Source: Echria macrotheca (lineage: Eukaryota; Ascomycota; Sordariomycetes; Sordariales; Schizotheciaceae). Taken from it: a stretch of 64,000 bases of DNA. The notes under the pieces are model-generated. The model was not told the origin of the DNA. It saw only the letters and a list, made by a program, of their open reading frames with translations, and did not search any database. Each line of letters begins with the position of its first letter. Positions within the stretch are counted from its first letter, which is position 1. The stretch covers positions 682,001 through 746,000 of the forward strand of contig MU839834.1 of NCBI GenBank assembly GCA_030411725.1, read 5' to 3'. A program made the translations under genes and the position numbers. Shown here one piece after another: positions 51,160 through 62,297 of the stretch.

Positions 51160-52866
51160 TCAAGCATCGTACATGCCAGACGAGTCGTTCCGTCCCCAAA
51201 GCTTGACGGTCCGGTCATGCCCGCCGCTCACAATCCACTTTCCGTCCCGGCTGACATCGACGCTTGCAACTGGCCCCGTATGTCCGGTTAGTGACTGGAC
51301 AAGCGCCCAGTCATCAGCCGAAAAGATGTTGACCTTGTGGTCGAAGCCCGCAGACACCAGAAACGTGCCCGACTTCTTGGGCAGCTGGTTGCCGTTCTCA
51401 TCTTCGCCCGGCGGGATGCCCTCGAGCGGATCGTCCAAGCCCTTGAACCATCTCACATCTGCTACCGCGCTGGTGTGAGCGCCGATGCCTCCTGATCTAT
51501 GGACCTTTCTCACGTCCCAACACTTGACCCATCCGTCTGCTGAGGCCGTCAGAACCCGGTGGCCATCCGGGCCCCAGTCGAGTCCGTAGATGGGCTTGAT
51601 GTGGCCGTCAAGATGGCCGTCGAGAATCATGACGGTCCGCCCTGATCGGAGATCCCAGATACGCCCAATGCTGTCCAAGCCCGCACTGGCCAGTAGGGAC
51701 CCGTCGGTATTGAAGCTAACAGTATAAACGCCTCGTGAGTGGCCTTCCTGCAGGAGAAGCTCAGCGGTAGTCTCCACATCCCACAATCTCCACGACGTAT
51801 CCTCGGATGCGGAAGCCAGATATTTCCCGGACGGGTGAAACTCGACACGACACACTCGTTGAGCATGTCCGGACAGCGTCGCAAGCGGAGTATCTTGTGT
51901 CAACGACCAGACATATACCTGGCCTTCGGCGCCGCCAGACGCGAGGTTCGCTGAATCCGGGGAAACGTTGTGGTCGGGTAATGTCGACCCTGGCATCCAA
52001 GCAATGCCGCTGACCTTTCCGGTATGACCCCGAAGAGTTCGTTTATGCTCAAGACTGGGAACGTCGAGAAGCTTGACTTGGCCACCCCAGTTGCCCGTGG
52101 CCACCATCTCGCCATTGGGCGAGAACCTCGTCATGCTGATGTGACGCTCGCCAGCTGTCTGACTGCCCTGGAGCTCAAATCCCTTGAGTTTCTCCTTGAT
52201 CTCTTTCCGGAACTTGATATGGGTCCGTAGGGGGATGGTGGCCTCCTTTTTCTGGAACTCGATTCGCTTCTTGGCGCGCGGTATAGAGTATTGGGCGATA
52301 TCTATCCTCGCCTGAAGTAGCTCGGGTCCGCCCCTCGAGTAGAATTCCTCCTCCTGTTCGTCCGCTGCGGCCTCGTCCTCCCCGGCGTCTTTCATATCAA
52401 CATCGGGTTGGTCCTGGCCGGCCTGTTCGGTGAGCAGTTCTCGCAATCGGTCTCGTCTGTCGCCGGGTCCCTCCCCGAAAAGCGTAATGGGCTCGCCCAG
52501 TTCGCGGAGTTTGGCGCGTACTCGAACATCGTCGGTTGGAACGGCGATGGTTGCTGCTAATCTTTTTCGTTCAAACTGGGAGAGAAGAGCAGATGCCCTC
52601 TCTGGGGCGATGCCCGCCCCAGCGCCGGGGATGTCATAGTCGCGGTCGATGGCTAGGCTCAGGGTTAGCTGCGCGCTGGCAAGTCGACAGAAAAACCTAC
52701 GGATGGAGTCGAGATCGAGGCCCCCGCGGTCCTGTGGGCGATGACGCGGGTTAGTTTGTCTGTGGTGTTGAGCTGCTGTGATTGCCAGTTGGAGGGGTGC
52801 GTTTTGGACTGTGCATACCTCTGTATCTGCCTCTTCAACGTAAGCTCTGCGCGACGGATGCATCAT
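51160..52866 (-). CDS. prp4: U4/U6 snRNP splicing factor PRP4 (WD40)
   Basis: Component of the U4/U6-U5 tri-snRNP that bridges Prp3 to the complex. Three exons: 52866-52819, 52731-52701 (a 31-nt mini-exon) and 52652-51160, 523 codons. The first exon gives MMHPSRRAYVEEADTE, the mini-exon DRGGLDLDSI, and the main exon continues PIDRDYDIPGAG. The N-terminal PRP4/SFM motif is visible as VRAKLRELGEPITLFGEGP with DRRDRLRELL, which binds Prp3. The C-terminal propeller has about seven WD repeats, from HISMTRFSPNGEMVATGNW to SGGHDRTVKLWG; WRLWDVE, GRIWDLR and VKCWDVR are clear repeat ends. Unspliced reading from 52956 would give a false N-terminus. A telobox-type 12-mer lies about 90 bp upstream. Confidence 0.95.
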   Translation of the reverse strand: MMHPSRRAYVEEADTEVCTVQNAPLQLAITAAQHHRQTNPRHRPQDRGGLDLDSIRRFFCRLASAQLTLSLAIDRDYDIPGAGAGIAPERASALLSQFERKRLAATIAVPTDDVRVRAKLRELGEPITLFGEGPGDRRDRLRELLTEQAGQDQPDVDMKDAGEDEAAADEQEEEFYSRGGPELLQARIDIAQYSIPRAKKRIEFQKKEATIPLRTHIKFRKEIKEKLKGFELQGSQTAGERHISMTRFSPNGEMVATGNWGGQVKLLDVPSLEHKRTLRGHTGKVSGIAWMPGSTLPDHNVSPDSANLASGGAEGQVYVWSLTQDTPLATLSGHAQRVCRVEFHPSGKYLASASEDTSWRLWDVETTAELLLQEGHSRGVYTVSFNTDGSLLASAGLDSIGRIWDLRSGRTVMILDGHLDGHIKPIYGLDWGPDGHRVLTASADGWVKCWDVRKVHRSGGIGAHTSAVADVRWFKGLDDPLEGIPPGEDENGNQLPKKSGTFLVSAGFDHKVNIFSADDWALVQSLTGHTGPVASVDVSRDGKWIVSGGHDRTVKLWGRNDSSGMYDA

Positions 52867-53851
52867 TGTATTTGTTGACTTGGTGATGTTGGTGTGTTGG
52901 AGGATCAACGTCGGGTTGAGCTTGGCCACCACCACACGCAAAAGCAGAAATCGCAACCCTAACCCTCAACATCGAATTTTATCCCAAGTCTGAAATGGCT
53001 CGACTTTTTTGACTCTACACTATCCGTAGGGCGCATGTGCCCGTACCTAACCGGTGCCCAGCAGCCCTGAATTGGCAGCTGACTGTGCCCGTTTGCTGTG
53101 TGATTGATCTGGCAGAAAGTTGGCAGTGGGCGGTCCTGCTGACCGTTTTAGGCAACCAAGTAGACAGACATCTTTGTGCCTCCGGGATGAAAACCGAGAA
53201 CCGAAAGCCATTTCCCACGGTCAGATACGGCGCACAAACTGCAATAAACTGTAAAAGTTGCTATTAAATGACTGATTTAAATGAGGTGCATCGCATTTCA
53301 TGCGGCGAGCTCTGTGGCAGGGAAGCACGTAGCTGGACGCGGAGAAAAAACCTGGACCGATCCGCCAGTCCGGCGCTTTCAGGCAGGAACGGGGCGCGCC
53401 GGGGCTGCAGGGCTGCTTGGCTGGCCACAGCTGGGCCGCTGGGCTGGGCTTGGCTTGTGAACAGATGAAAAAGTTTGGGGCCACGCACCTGCCGCGAATA
53501 AATCCTCCCTTTTCTTCACCTCCAAACCTAAACTCTCGACGAGCAGCCAAATACCGCAGATAACCCTACCTTATCAAATGCATACCCAGACGAACAACGC
53601 CGATAATTCTTCATCTTTCTTCAAGTACCAGATGCGTGCGATTTCGAGCCACCAAGGACCGAGTCTCAGCAGCTATATCGAGCAGCGCGCCTGCCCCCAT
53701 CGCCGACGCGGCAAGTCTTGAACCACACGCCTCCCTCCCACCAGGCGGGAAGCACTCCCTGGACTCGAGACTTGACGCCGCTCCTCACGCGTATTCTCTC
53801 GCCGAATCATTTACCCCATACCTTTAATCCAACCACGATAATTTACCGACC
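52867..53851. promoter_or_regulatory. divergent promoter PRP4 / Psk1-like kinase
   Basis: The 985 bp between two divergent start codons contain the telobox-type element at 52955-52966 near PRP4 and a leader-like, C-rich segment before the kinase gene. I see no additional gene. Confidence 0.55.
52955..52966 (+). promoter_or_regulatory. telobox-type repeat AACCCTAACCCT upstream of PRP4
   Basis: This third exact copy of the 12-mer found at 9631 (and inverted at 9812) lies 89 bp upstream of the PRP4 start codon. It carries two adjacent copies of the fungal telomeric unit. Confidence 0.7.
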
Positions 53852-55474
53852 ATGCTTGCACCAGCAGCCCCCGCGCTCAAGACGGTGCGCGGGTTCGGAA
53901 CCCCGGCGGCCTCAGGCGACGAGGAGGAATACTCCGACTACTTCCCGACCCCCCAGTTCCCCAAGAAGACGCCGGTCAAGCGAGGCCGCAAATCCCACGT
54001 TATCGACGACGTGGTTAGCGCAAACTGCAGCCCCCTCCTCAAGCCCGTCACCTCTCCCTCGGTTAGCGGCATTGGCAAGTTGCGCCTGCAGCTGGAGCCC
54101 CTCAACTTGAACACCGACTCGACCGCAGTTTCCTCGCGTGCCAGCTCCTTGTCCCGTTTTGACTCGCCCGGATTTGGAAGCCGGGCCCCGAGCCGTATCC
54201 GCCTGAACGGTCACAGACACAACAACAGCGGCAGTGGGAGCGGAGACGAGACCGCCTCGGAGGCCACGACCAGCTACGAGATCAACTTGGAGCATGACTT
54301 TGTCTGCGACGGTGACGAGCCGGGCATCGGCGAGCACATCCCGGACAAGGAGGAGCTTGGTTCTCAGCGGCATAAGATGACCGCCGATGACTTTGAACCC
54401 CTCCGCTGTCTTGGCAAGGGAGCCTATGGAACCGTGATCCTGGTGAAACAGCGCGCCACTGGTCGACTATTTGCGCAGAAGCAGTTCAAGAAGGCATCTC
54501 TGGTGGTGCACAAGAAACTCATCGAGCAGACCAAGACTGAGCGTCAGATTCTCGAGAGCGTCAACCGGCACCCTTTTGTGGTCAAGCTATTTTATGCGTT
54601 TCAGGACCAGGAGAAGCTCTACCTGATTCTGGAGTACGGCCAGGGCGGCGAGCTCTTCACCCATCTCAATACGGAGAGGATGTTTGGCGAGGAGACAGCC
54701 GCCTTCTACATGGCCGAGATGGTTTTGGCCCTGTCACATCTGCACGACAACCTCGGTGTAGTCTACCGTGACCTGAAGCCCGAGAACTGTCTCTTGGATG
54801 CCGAGGGCCACCTGCTCCTCACCGACTTTGGTCTGTCCAAGGTGGCCGTCAACCCGGACGAGTGCAACTCGATGCTCGGCACCGTCGAGTACATGGCCCC
54901 CGAGGTCATCCTCGGCAAGAAGTACGGAAAAGCGGTCGACTGGTGGTCGTTTGGCGCCCTGGGCTTTGATCTCATGACGGGCAACCCGCCGTTCCGCGGA
55001 CAGAACCACGCCAAGATCCAGGAGAACATTGTGAAGCAGAAGCTCGTCATGCCCTACTACTTGGGGCCCGACGCCAAGGACCTGCTCACGCGCCTGCTGC
55101 GCAAGGAACCGTCTAAGCGGCTCGGCTCCAACATGCCCAAGGACCTGGCCACCATCAAGAAGCACCGCTTCTTCCGCAAGATCGACTGGAAGCGCCTGGC
55201 CACGCGCGAGCTCGAGCCGCCCATCCAGCCGCTGATCACGGATCCGGAGCTGGCCGAGAACTTTGCGCCCGAGTTCACCGAGTTGAGTCTCAGTCCGGTC
55301 ATTAGCCGGCTTGATGATCCGTGGAGTGCCGCCTCGACTGGCAAGGATGACCCCTTTGGCGGGTTTAGCTATGTCGCTTCGAGCAGTCTGCTCGACGGCA
55401 GCGGGTTTCTTGTTCCGGATTTTACGACCGGCGGAAGCAAGAGCTTCGCTGCAGGATATCCTGGCAAGGAGTAG
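53852..55474 (+). CDS. AGC-family protein kinase, S6K/Psk1-like
   Basis: Ser/Thr kinase of the ribosomal S6 kinase branch, normally activated by TORC1 and PDK1. Single exon, 540 residues. The disordered N-terminal arm (1-175) is Ser/Pro-rich. The kinase domain starts at FEPLRCLGKGAYGTVILV (181 on) with the ATP lysine K210 in FAQKQFKK, catalytic VYRDLKPEN (D307), DFG (D325), T-loop SMLGTVEYMAPE (T344, the expected PDK1 site), and the AGC tail PPIQPLITDPELAENF. A hydrophobic motif FGGFSY near the end (about 512-517) fits the TORC site pattern FxxF(S/T)(Y/F). The GKLRLQLEPLN segment near residue 75 has no assigned role. S6K/Psk1 fits better than Ypk or Sch9, as there is no C2 domain. Confidence 0.9.
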   Translation: MLAPAAPALKTVRGFGTPAASGDEEEYSDYFPTPQFPKKTPVKRGRKSHVIDDVVSANCSPLLKPVTSPSVSGIGKLRLQLEPLNLNTDSTAVSSRASSLSRFDSPGFGSRAPSRIRLNGHRHNNSGSGSGDETASEATTSYEINLEHDFVCDGDEPGIGEHIPDKEELGSQRHKMTADDFEPLRCLGKGAYGTVILVKQRATGRLFAQKQFKKASLVVHKKLIEQTKTERQILESVNRHPFVVKLFYAFQDQEKLYLILEYGQGGELFTHLNTERMFGEETAAFYMAEMVLALSHLHDNLGVVYRDLKPENCLLDAEGHLLLTDFGLSKVAVNPDECNSMLGTVEYMAPEVILGKKYGKAVDWWSFGALGFDLMTGNPPFRGQNHAKIQENIVKQKLVMPYYLGPDAKDLLTRLLRKEPSKRLGSNMPKDLATIKKHRFFRKIDWKRLATRELEPPIQPLITDPELAENFAPEFTELSLSPVISRLDDPWSAASTGKDDPFGGFSYVASSSLLDGSGFLVPDFTTGGSKSFAAGYPGKE

Positions 55475-58400
55475 AATCCCAAGCCGGTGGAAAAGGGGAA
55501 GGAAAATCCGGAAAGGGTTTTCCGCCGGTCTATCTAAGTGTGCGGTGTGGTGGTCCGCAAGCGGATCAGCGCCGTGACGCCGGTTTAGACTTTCATGGCG
55601 CTGGAGTTGGGTGGATCGGCAAAAGGGGAGGATGGTTACGGTATAGAAGCCACGCAATCGCTATAGAGGCGCTGCAAGACTTTGAAAGCGGGTGGATTCT
55701 CTCGGCGGTTGTATTGTACTTGGCGCCAACTTTACAGGACATGGGAAGCTGACAGACGGGACGGGATCTTGAGGATCCGGAGGGTAGAGGCGTGGTCACT
55801 CGGTGAATAAAAATGAGCGGGAAGATTAGAACTCATGGGGGTATGATATTTTACTTGGAACAGTGCGGGCGTTTTCTTTAAGCGTTGTCGTCTTTTTCCC
55901 TGGATAGATGTGGTTTCGTCCGAGGTTAAAGGCCATGATAACTACCAGTTCTTTCCGGAAGAGTACAAGAGTGCAAAGCTTTTCGTTCCGGGGCCGGCTT
56001 CTTCTCACCACCACCATGAGCGCGGTCTAGAGTAACTAGACTTGATCAGATTCGGGAGATACACGTAGATCTGGCGCTTAAGTCTAAACCGTAATAGAAC
56101 AGGGAATCGGATAATCGGAGAATCGGAGAAATCATAAGATAGCACGGAGAGGTAGACACCAGAGAGCAGAGCAGCAGAGGGTTTAGGAAATCCGAGACAT
56201 TTTTTTTCATTCATTCGGTGTTCGGTGTTATTCCTCTATTGAGTCGGAGGCGAAAATGATAACTATGCTTCTCGATTTTGTTTCCGGTCTCGTGTCTCTA
56301 TGGCGACGAGATAACGATAAGTAGGTAGGTCATCAGTGGTTATGGTCTCAATCCCTTTCTCTCTCTATGCGTGTGTGTGAGAGAGAGAGAAGTGGGAGAG
56401 TTTTCGCAGTGTGTGTGTCGGGGTTAAAAAGTTTTGATTAGTTGAGTGGTAATAATAATTAACCCGAGCGTCAGCAGGACAATCTCTCTCTCTTTGCTGG
56501 AAAGTTAGGTTGGTTGTTTCGGTTGGACTTCCTCGTTTGTTTCGCGAAAGTGTGGTGTGAGGAAACAAAAGTTCCCTCTGCTCCTCGAACCTTGTCCACT
56601 TTTGCCACGCGCGTGCCACTCACTCATCATGGGGTGTACTTGCCTTGCCTTTGCCTTGCCTTGCCTTGCTTGGTTTCCTTGCTTGCTCCGTGATGTGGTG
56701 GGATTGCTTCATGATTTCTTACTTGCTTACATATTCATGAGAAGCGAATGACGACGCGGGCAGAAAGCAAGAAGCCGGGGGTGGGTATCTATCGGTATGT
56801 TTAGACGGGAAGTGCATTTACACACCTTGAGAGTCCTGGTGTAGTCCAGAACCGGGGACTTTCTGGATGAAACAGCTTGGGTGCATGTGAACCTCTCAAC
56901 GTGACTGGCTGGCTGGATATCTGTCGATAGGTAAAGTCGGAACGGCAGTTGTTTGCGAGTACGCTCCCCGGACTGCAGAGGTAGAGAGAGACGCACAACG
57001 GCAAGACGACCACGTCAGGTCAGGTCAGGCTCGGAACAAAGATAAGCTGCATGCAAGGTAAGCTACTAGAACGACGGCTATTCTTTCCGTGGTAGATCTG
57101 GTGGATCCTAGTGTACTGTACTGTCTAGGATTCATGGGTGATGACGATGACGCGTTCCGCAGAAGTGAGTTGGTTGAAAGGACGTATCTCGGCGTTTCGA
57201 AACACACAAGACACTGGCAACAAGTTGACAAAGCAGATCCCGCCGCCCACCTGCCGGACGGAAGGACGGGGGGGAAGAAGGTTAGTGGGCCGAGAACGCC
57301 CAGGGACGGGAGATGTGGCTGATGCTTTTCTGTCTCTTCTTGAGAACCGGCCCAACGATCCAATGGCGATCAAACGGGCTGACCAGAAGAACGTCGATAG
57401 GTCCGGCCAAGCAACAACGCAGCGATACCAAGACTCGGCCAAGACCAATGGCGTTTGCGGGGGAACTCATCAACCTCATGGCTGCCCTGGCCGCGCTGGC
57501 TTGGCTGGGCATCGTGGATCACCACGGTCCGGGGCCCTGCGAATTCGTGGCCGGAAGGACCCCTTGACTGCGGCGGTCGGTCATCCGGACGGCATGCGCC
57601 GAGGGTTGCGCCGTATCGGCGGTTTCCCAGACAGGCCAACTCCTGGACGACCAATGGCGACGACGTCAAAGGTCAGAAAACTTGACCCTGGCTCTGCCTG
57701 CTGCATCCTGAACCGCATCGAATGCGCAACCGCTGGTGGGCGAGGTCGTGATAACAACAGCGCGCAGGGGCGGTTCGTCATCTGCTGTGCTGTCTGGGAG
57801 CTCGGCCGAATGGTTCTGGGCCCTGGAAACCTGGACAACTGTTTTCGTGTTCTCGTGAATCTCTTCCAACGCGTCGTCATCAGTTCGTCAAATTTCTCCC
57901 AAGCTTAACCTCCCAGGGTTTCGTCTCAGCGGGGATGACACGAGAATGGCCAGTTTCATGCAGCAAGGCTGCGAAGAAAAACAGCGCCACAAGGTCAAGC
58001 TTTGTTGAGCAATGGCCAGTCCTGGAGAGGAATCGCTGGGCTGAAGTTGCTCCACTCTGCAGCGGCAGTTCCCTTCCCTTCACAGTGTGGCGGCCAGAGG
58101 CCAGAGACGCAAGACCGGGAGCAAGCTGACATCTATTTTGGGTCGATGCCACAGCCCAAGCCCGACCCGGCTTTCTCAGCCTTGACAAAGAACGGAGACA
58201 CTGTGGGAGCCATCGTCCATATGCCGAATATTGGAGTGTGCCCCTGATATCGGTCTCATGCGTCTTGTCCCTCACCCGTCCATCCAACTATTGTTTGAGA
58301 AGATCTGTGGGGTGGCATTTGTAACCTTCAACCCGCACCCAAGGCACGGGAAAGCCACAGCTCCCTTTTCCCTTGCATGGCGGCGCGGGGTCTCGTACAG

Positions 58401-59313
58401 TGCGCTCTAGAATTGGCGCGCCCGCCTGTGGCTGAACAACCCGGGCGCCGGAATGCCCTGAAACTGCGCTCCCCGGTGACAACGGCCGCGACCTGCAGTC
58501 CGCAGGCGCCAAAAGGCTGTGGGATACTTACCCCTTTCTGTGCCGCATCAGATCCATCAACATCATTGCTAAGCCGAACGAGGCAAGCTCCAGACCGCGC
58601 CTCCAAGAGGACGCGTGTAAACGTCTGGTGCTATCGAGAGGAAACCAGCAACCTGCTGCTTGGATCGGCGGCCGAGGAGCGTGCTGCGTCAAGACCAGAC
58701 CACAGGGGTTCGCACCGAACGAGGCCGATCGCAGATGGAAATTACCACGCCAGTTTGCCCCGGCCTGGTCCCCCGTCCCGACCGCATCGGACCAAGCAGC
58801 GACCCAATGCGCTGGCGTTCGGTGCGGCCGCCCCCCAACAACCCCGGGCACTTCTGAGTCTCACACCCATTGCATTGCCACAACCGCATCCGTGTGCGCC
58901 ATGCATCCTGCTGGTATTAAGATGACCGCTCACCCCAGAGTCCGGAAACAAGCCCAGAGATTTTCTAAACTCGTAACTCTACCACTGCGGGTCTCGGGTT
59001 TGCTTCGTCACTTGCCTTTTCTTGTGGACGGACAGGCGGCCCTGTTCTGTTTTTAGTTGTTGTATCTTGTTGTTTCTGGCCACCAACGAGACTCGCTCTT
59101 TGTGCTTGAGCCTCTTCCCCAATTCGAGTCCGCCTGCGACCCTCATTCGGAACGGGCATCTCGCGCTGCGGCTGACTAGCTGAAAATCCGCGTCTTCAGT
59201 CCCCGACGAACTATCGCTGAAATACTGCGTCTCGGACCATCTTGCTGCTTGAATCTGCTTATTTTCATCATTCGCGATTCCCCTCTGGCTGCACTACGTG
59301 GCCCCGGAACAAC
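55475..59313. other. 3.8-kb intergenic region, no gene recognised
   Basis: This region lies between the Psk1-like kinase and the DOMON-b561 gene. It contains a TG/GA microsatellite (56371-56392) and a TTGCC pentamer repeat (56641-56672). Several frames of 60-250 codons exist on both strands, but none has a recognisable domain or splice-compatible structure. The 57.3-59 kb part is GC-rich; a long leader or non-coding transcript of the downstream gene is possible. Confidence 0.5.
56641..56672. repeat. imperfect (TTGCC)n pentamer repeat
   Basis: Several adjacent TTGCC units, one with an extra T, form a short tandem repeat in non-coding DNA, continued by related TTGC units. Confidence 0.8.
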
Positions 59314-60776
59314 ATGAAATCCACTAGCTCTTTGTTGGCGGCAGCCCTAACGGGTAAGTTTTCCTCGCGGGTCCAGATCCGCAGCTGCCTCGTTCTGTCT
59401 GCTGTCGGGCGGGACACGACGTGTGTCCACTGATTCTGAGACGTCGAGTAGGTGCCGGCGTTGTCCAAGGCTCGACGATAGGGACCTGCCCCGGAAACGC
59501 GAATAACGTGTGCTACAGCGTTGGTGTCCCGCAGTCCTCGGCGAGTTCAGACTCCGGCAACATCTACTTCCAAATCAAGGCACCAACGACATACGCATGG
59601 GTCGCGCTTGGAACCGGGTCCCGAATGTCGGGGTCCAATCTCTTCATCATGTACCAAGACGGTCGAGGCAACATCACCCTCTCGCCTCGACGGGGAACTC
59701 CACACACGCCGCCGAGCCTTGATACCAGCAGCACGGCGGCGCAACTGACCCTCCTGGATGGTAGTGGTGTCAGCAGCGATGGCAAGACGATGGTTGCCAA
59801 TGTGAGGTGTGCCAACTGTCAGTCGTGGAACGGTGGTTCGATGTCGCTTTCGAGCACGTCGACGAGCTGGGTTGCTGGATGGTGCACAGGATCTTCCCTG
59901 GCGACAACTGACCGGAATGCGCAAATCGCCCAGCATGACGACACGGCCGTCTTTGGCCTGGACTTGACCAAGGCAACAGTCAGCACCGATAGTAATCCTT
60001 TCACGGGAAGTGCCGCCGGCGGCTCTGGTGGATCTGGAAGCGGTGGTGGATCTGGAACTGGCGGCGGCTCTGACGGGGATGATGGCAATGGAAATAGCGG
60101 CGGTGTCACAGTCATCGAGACCGTCAGTCCTGGAGTCCTCGCGGCCCATGGCGTTGTTATGGGTCTTGTATTCGCGGCCCTGTACCCGTTGGGATCGCTT
60201 CTCATGCCGCTCGCCGGCAAGTGGTGGTTGCATGCCATCTGGCAGAGCATCGCCTTCGTCCTCATGTGGATCGGTTTCGGAACCGGTGTTCGCGCTGCCA
60301 ATGAGCGCGGTCTAGTGAGTTGACGAAGCCTGATGACGGAAGCCGAATTGCTAACGCATGACACGCAGCTCTTCAACAATGGGCATACCATTTTTGGCAC
60401 CGTCGTGGTCTGCCTCCTCGCAATCCAACCGGTACTTGGCTTCATCCACCACAAGCACTTCCTGGCGACTGGCGCCCGTGGCCCTGTGAGCTATGCGCAC
60501 GTCTGGTATGGTCGTGCGCTGCTTGTTCTCGGCGTCATCAACGGTGGTGTTGGCTTGAACATGGCCGAAGAGCGCAGCGGCCTCCGGATTGCCTATGCTA
60601 TTGTCGCCATCGTCTGCTTCCTCGCCTGGGGCGTTGCCAAGGGGCTGCGCGTGTTCCGGAACAAGAAGGGCGACAACCGCCATCACAAGGAGATCGGTAC
60701 TCCTCTGCACGACCGGTATCCCGAGCCATCGCGACGGCCGTACCAGCAGGCGCGGGATCAGACTCCTCGCTATTAG
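59314..60776 (+). CDS. DOMON-cytochrome b561 transmembrane reductase
   Basis: Secretory-pathway or plasma-membrane protein that probably passes electrons across the membrane to external acceptors such as ferric ions or secreted redox enzymes. Exons: 59314-59353, 59452-60314 and 60369-60776 (436 codons). A signal peptide (MKSTSSLLAAALTGAGVVQG) leads to an N-terminal DOMON domain of the cellobiose-dehydrogenase cytochrome type, with likely heme ligands Met72 (GSRMSGS) and His175 (IAQHDDTAV). A Gly/Ser linker (about 203-231) follows, then a b561 domain with five or so membrane helices and the four heme-ligand histidines H246 (AAHG), H274 (WWLHAIWQ), H307 (NNGHTIFG) and H345 (YAHVWYG). The C-terminal tail is basic and hydrophilic. 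The domain order equals that of the CDH-like iron reductases annotated in fungi. The partner is unknown. Confidence 0.88.
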
Positions 60777-61422
60777 CAGGCTGATTGCAGGTTGAACGTA
60801 ATGGCGGGGTGATACAAACCCAGGGGAATAAATATACCATGGTGAGTCCTACGAGACTCGATAGAAGAAGCACTTGGGCGGCGGGAGTCCGGTTCCATTT
60901 TTGAGGGGTCCTAGGAGTTTGGGGTACACATAGCTTTGGATACACATGTGCAAGTTAGAGTTTGAAGTCGTCAGTTGTTTCCCTTTTCACTTGCTTCCGT
61001 GCCGATGCAACAAATGAGGAGTCGTACTACCCCACAGAGCTCGACTGAGAGCTTTCCCCATGATTTGACGACTCGGTCCGACACACACGTGCCTCTGCAG
61101 ATGCAGAGTCCCCGATTGACTTCTAGAAATAGTTGGGAGGTCTGAATTTGGACCTGATCACTGTTATTAGTCGTGATGGACTGATAGAGCCCGCTTGATT
61201 CGTAAACGCCGTGTTCTGGCAACCACTGAGTCTTGAGCCGGGATTCGCCAATTGGAAATCACGTGACCTAAAACTCCAACCGAACTCTTCCGGGACGGGC
61301 TGCTGCGCCGTGTGTGTGGCAGCCGGCAGTTTTTGAAAACCTCTCAGCAAAACGACGTCCCATATCGCCCTTTCTCCCGCCAATTGCGCTCGACACCCGC
61401 AACCGCATAACCCCTCGTCAAG
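60777..61422. other. intergenic, DOMON gene 3' side and ATP-synthase h promoter
   Basis: Both neighbours are on the plus strand. The 646 bp show no further gene; the short minus-strand frames lack domains. The part near 61423 is the likely promoter and leader of the mitochondrial gene. Confidence 0.5.
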
Positions 61423-62297
61423 ATGCTCTCTCCCCTGTCCAGAGCTATGGTACGTAAATCGAATTGAGTCGAACGCGCGAGTCTTTTGTGCTGACCGAGC
61501 TTGTTTTGTCGCGGTCGCAGAGTGCTCGCAAGGCCGTCGTGGCAGCTTCCCGAGTCGCCGTCCAGATGCCGTTGAGGACCTTCATCGCCCCCACGGTCGT
61601 CCGGAGAGGTACGTTTTTTGAGTCCTCTTGATCCAACATTAGCGCGCGGTCGAGGTGAGCGGGTGGTTTGTGGTCCGGCTCCGAATCAGATCGAGAGGGT
61701 TTTCCGACACGACATCATCGAACACGACGACGAGATTCGATTCCGAAGTGCCATCACGTCTCAATCTGTAAACACACACCAAGGATAAAGCTCCGAGCTT
61801 ACTGCCATCCAGTCTCCCGACACAACTGAGTGGCAACCAACTTACTCGACCTCACCTATCCACAATGTCGTCAACCCCGAAGCCGGCCACCAGCCATCCC
61901 CAACCAACACGCCGACCGACCCTGACCCCTCGTTAACCGCCAACCACTCACTACCTGCTGCCCCAACCATCCTATAACAGAACCAAAACCAGAAAAAAAA
62001 AACTAACATCCATATTCCACAGCCGACTTCGTCCAAGAGCTCTACCTCAAAGAGCTCAAGGCCTACAAGCCCGCCCCGATCAAGGAGTCGGACGCAGTCG
62101 GCCATGTCGCCACCTTCAACCTGCCCAAGCCGCCCAAGTCGCCCGAGGAGGCCGATCTGTCCTCAAGCCTCAAGGAGTACGAGACGATGGCGGTCGAGAT
62201 CGAGGGTGCCGATGCCGCCGCCGCCGAGGCCGCCGCCGGCACCAAGGACTATCTTGTCGAGGAGAACGAGGGGGAGAACGCCGCCCGTGGTCACTAA
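61423..62297 (+). CDS. atp14: mitochondrial ATP synthase subunit h (ATP14)
   Basis: Small peripheral-stalk subunit of F1Fo-ATP synthase. Three exons: 61423-61449 (nine codons, MLSPLSRAM), 61521-61608 and 62023-62297; 129 codons. The second intron is 414 nt, long for this window. The N-terminus with its Arg/Ser/Ala composition (SARKAVVAASRVAVQMPLRT) is a mitochondrial presequence, and the mature part starts near RADFVQELYLKEL. The conserved core AYKPAPIKESDAVGHVATFN, followed by LPKPPKSPEEADL, identifies subunit h. The C-terminus is acidic (KDYLVEENEGENAARGH), as in other fungi. Because the gene is so broken up, it does not appear as one open frame. Confidence 0.93.

Noticed and set aside
54734..55657. 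307-codon minus-strand frame opposite the Psk1-like kinase
   Set aside because: It overlaps the kinase domain completely in antisense and has no recognisable domain, so it reflects third-position GC bias.
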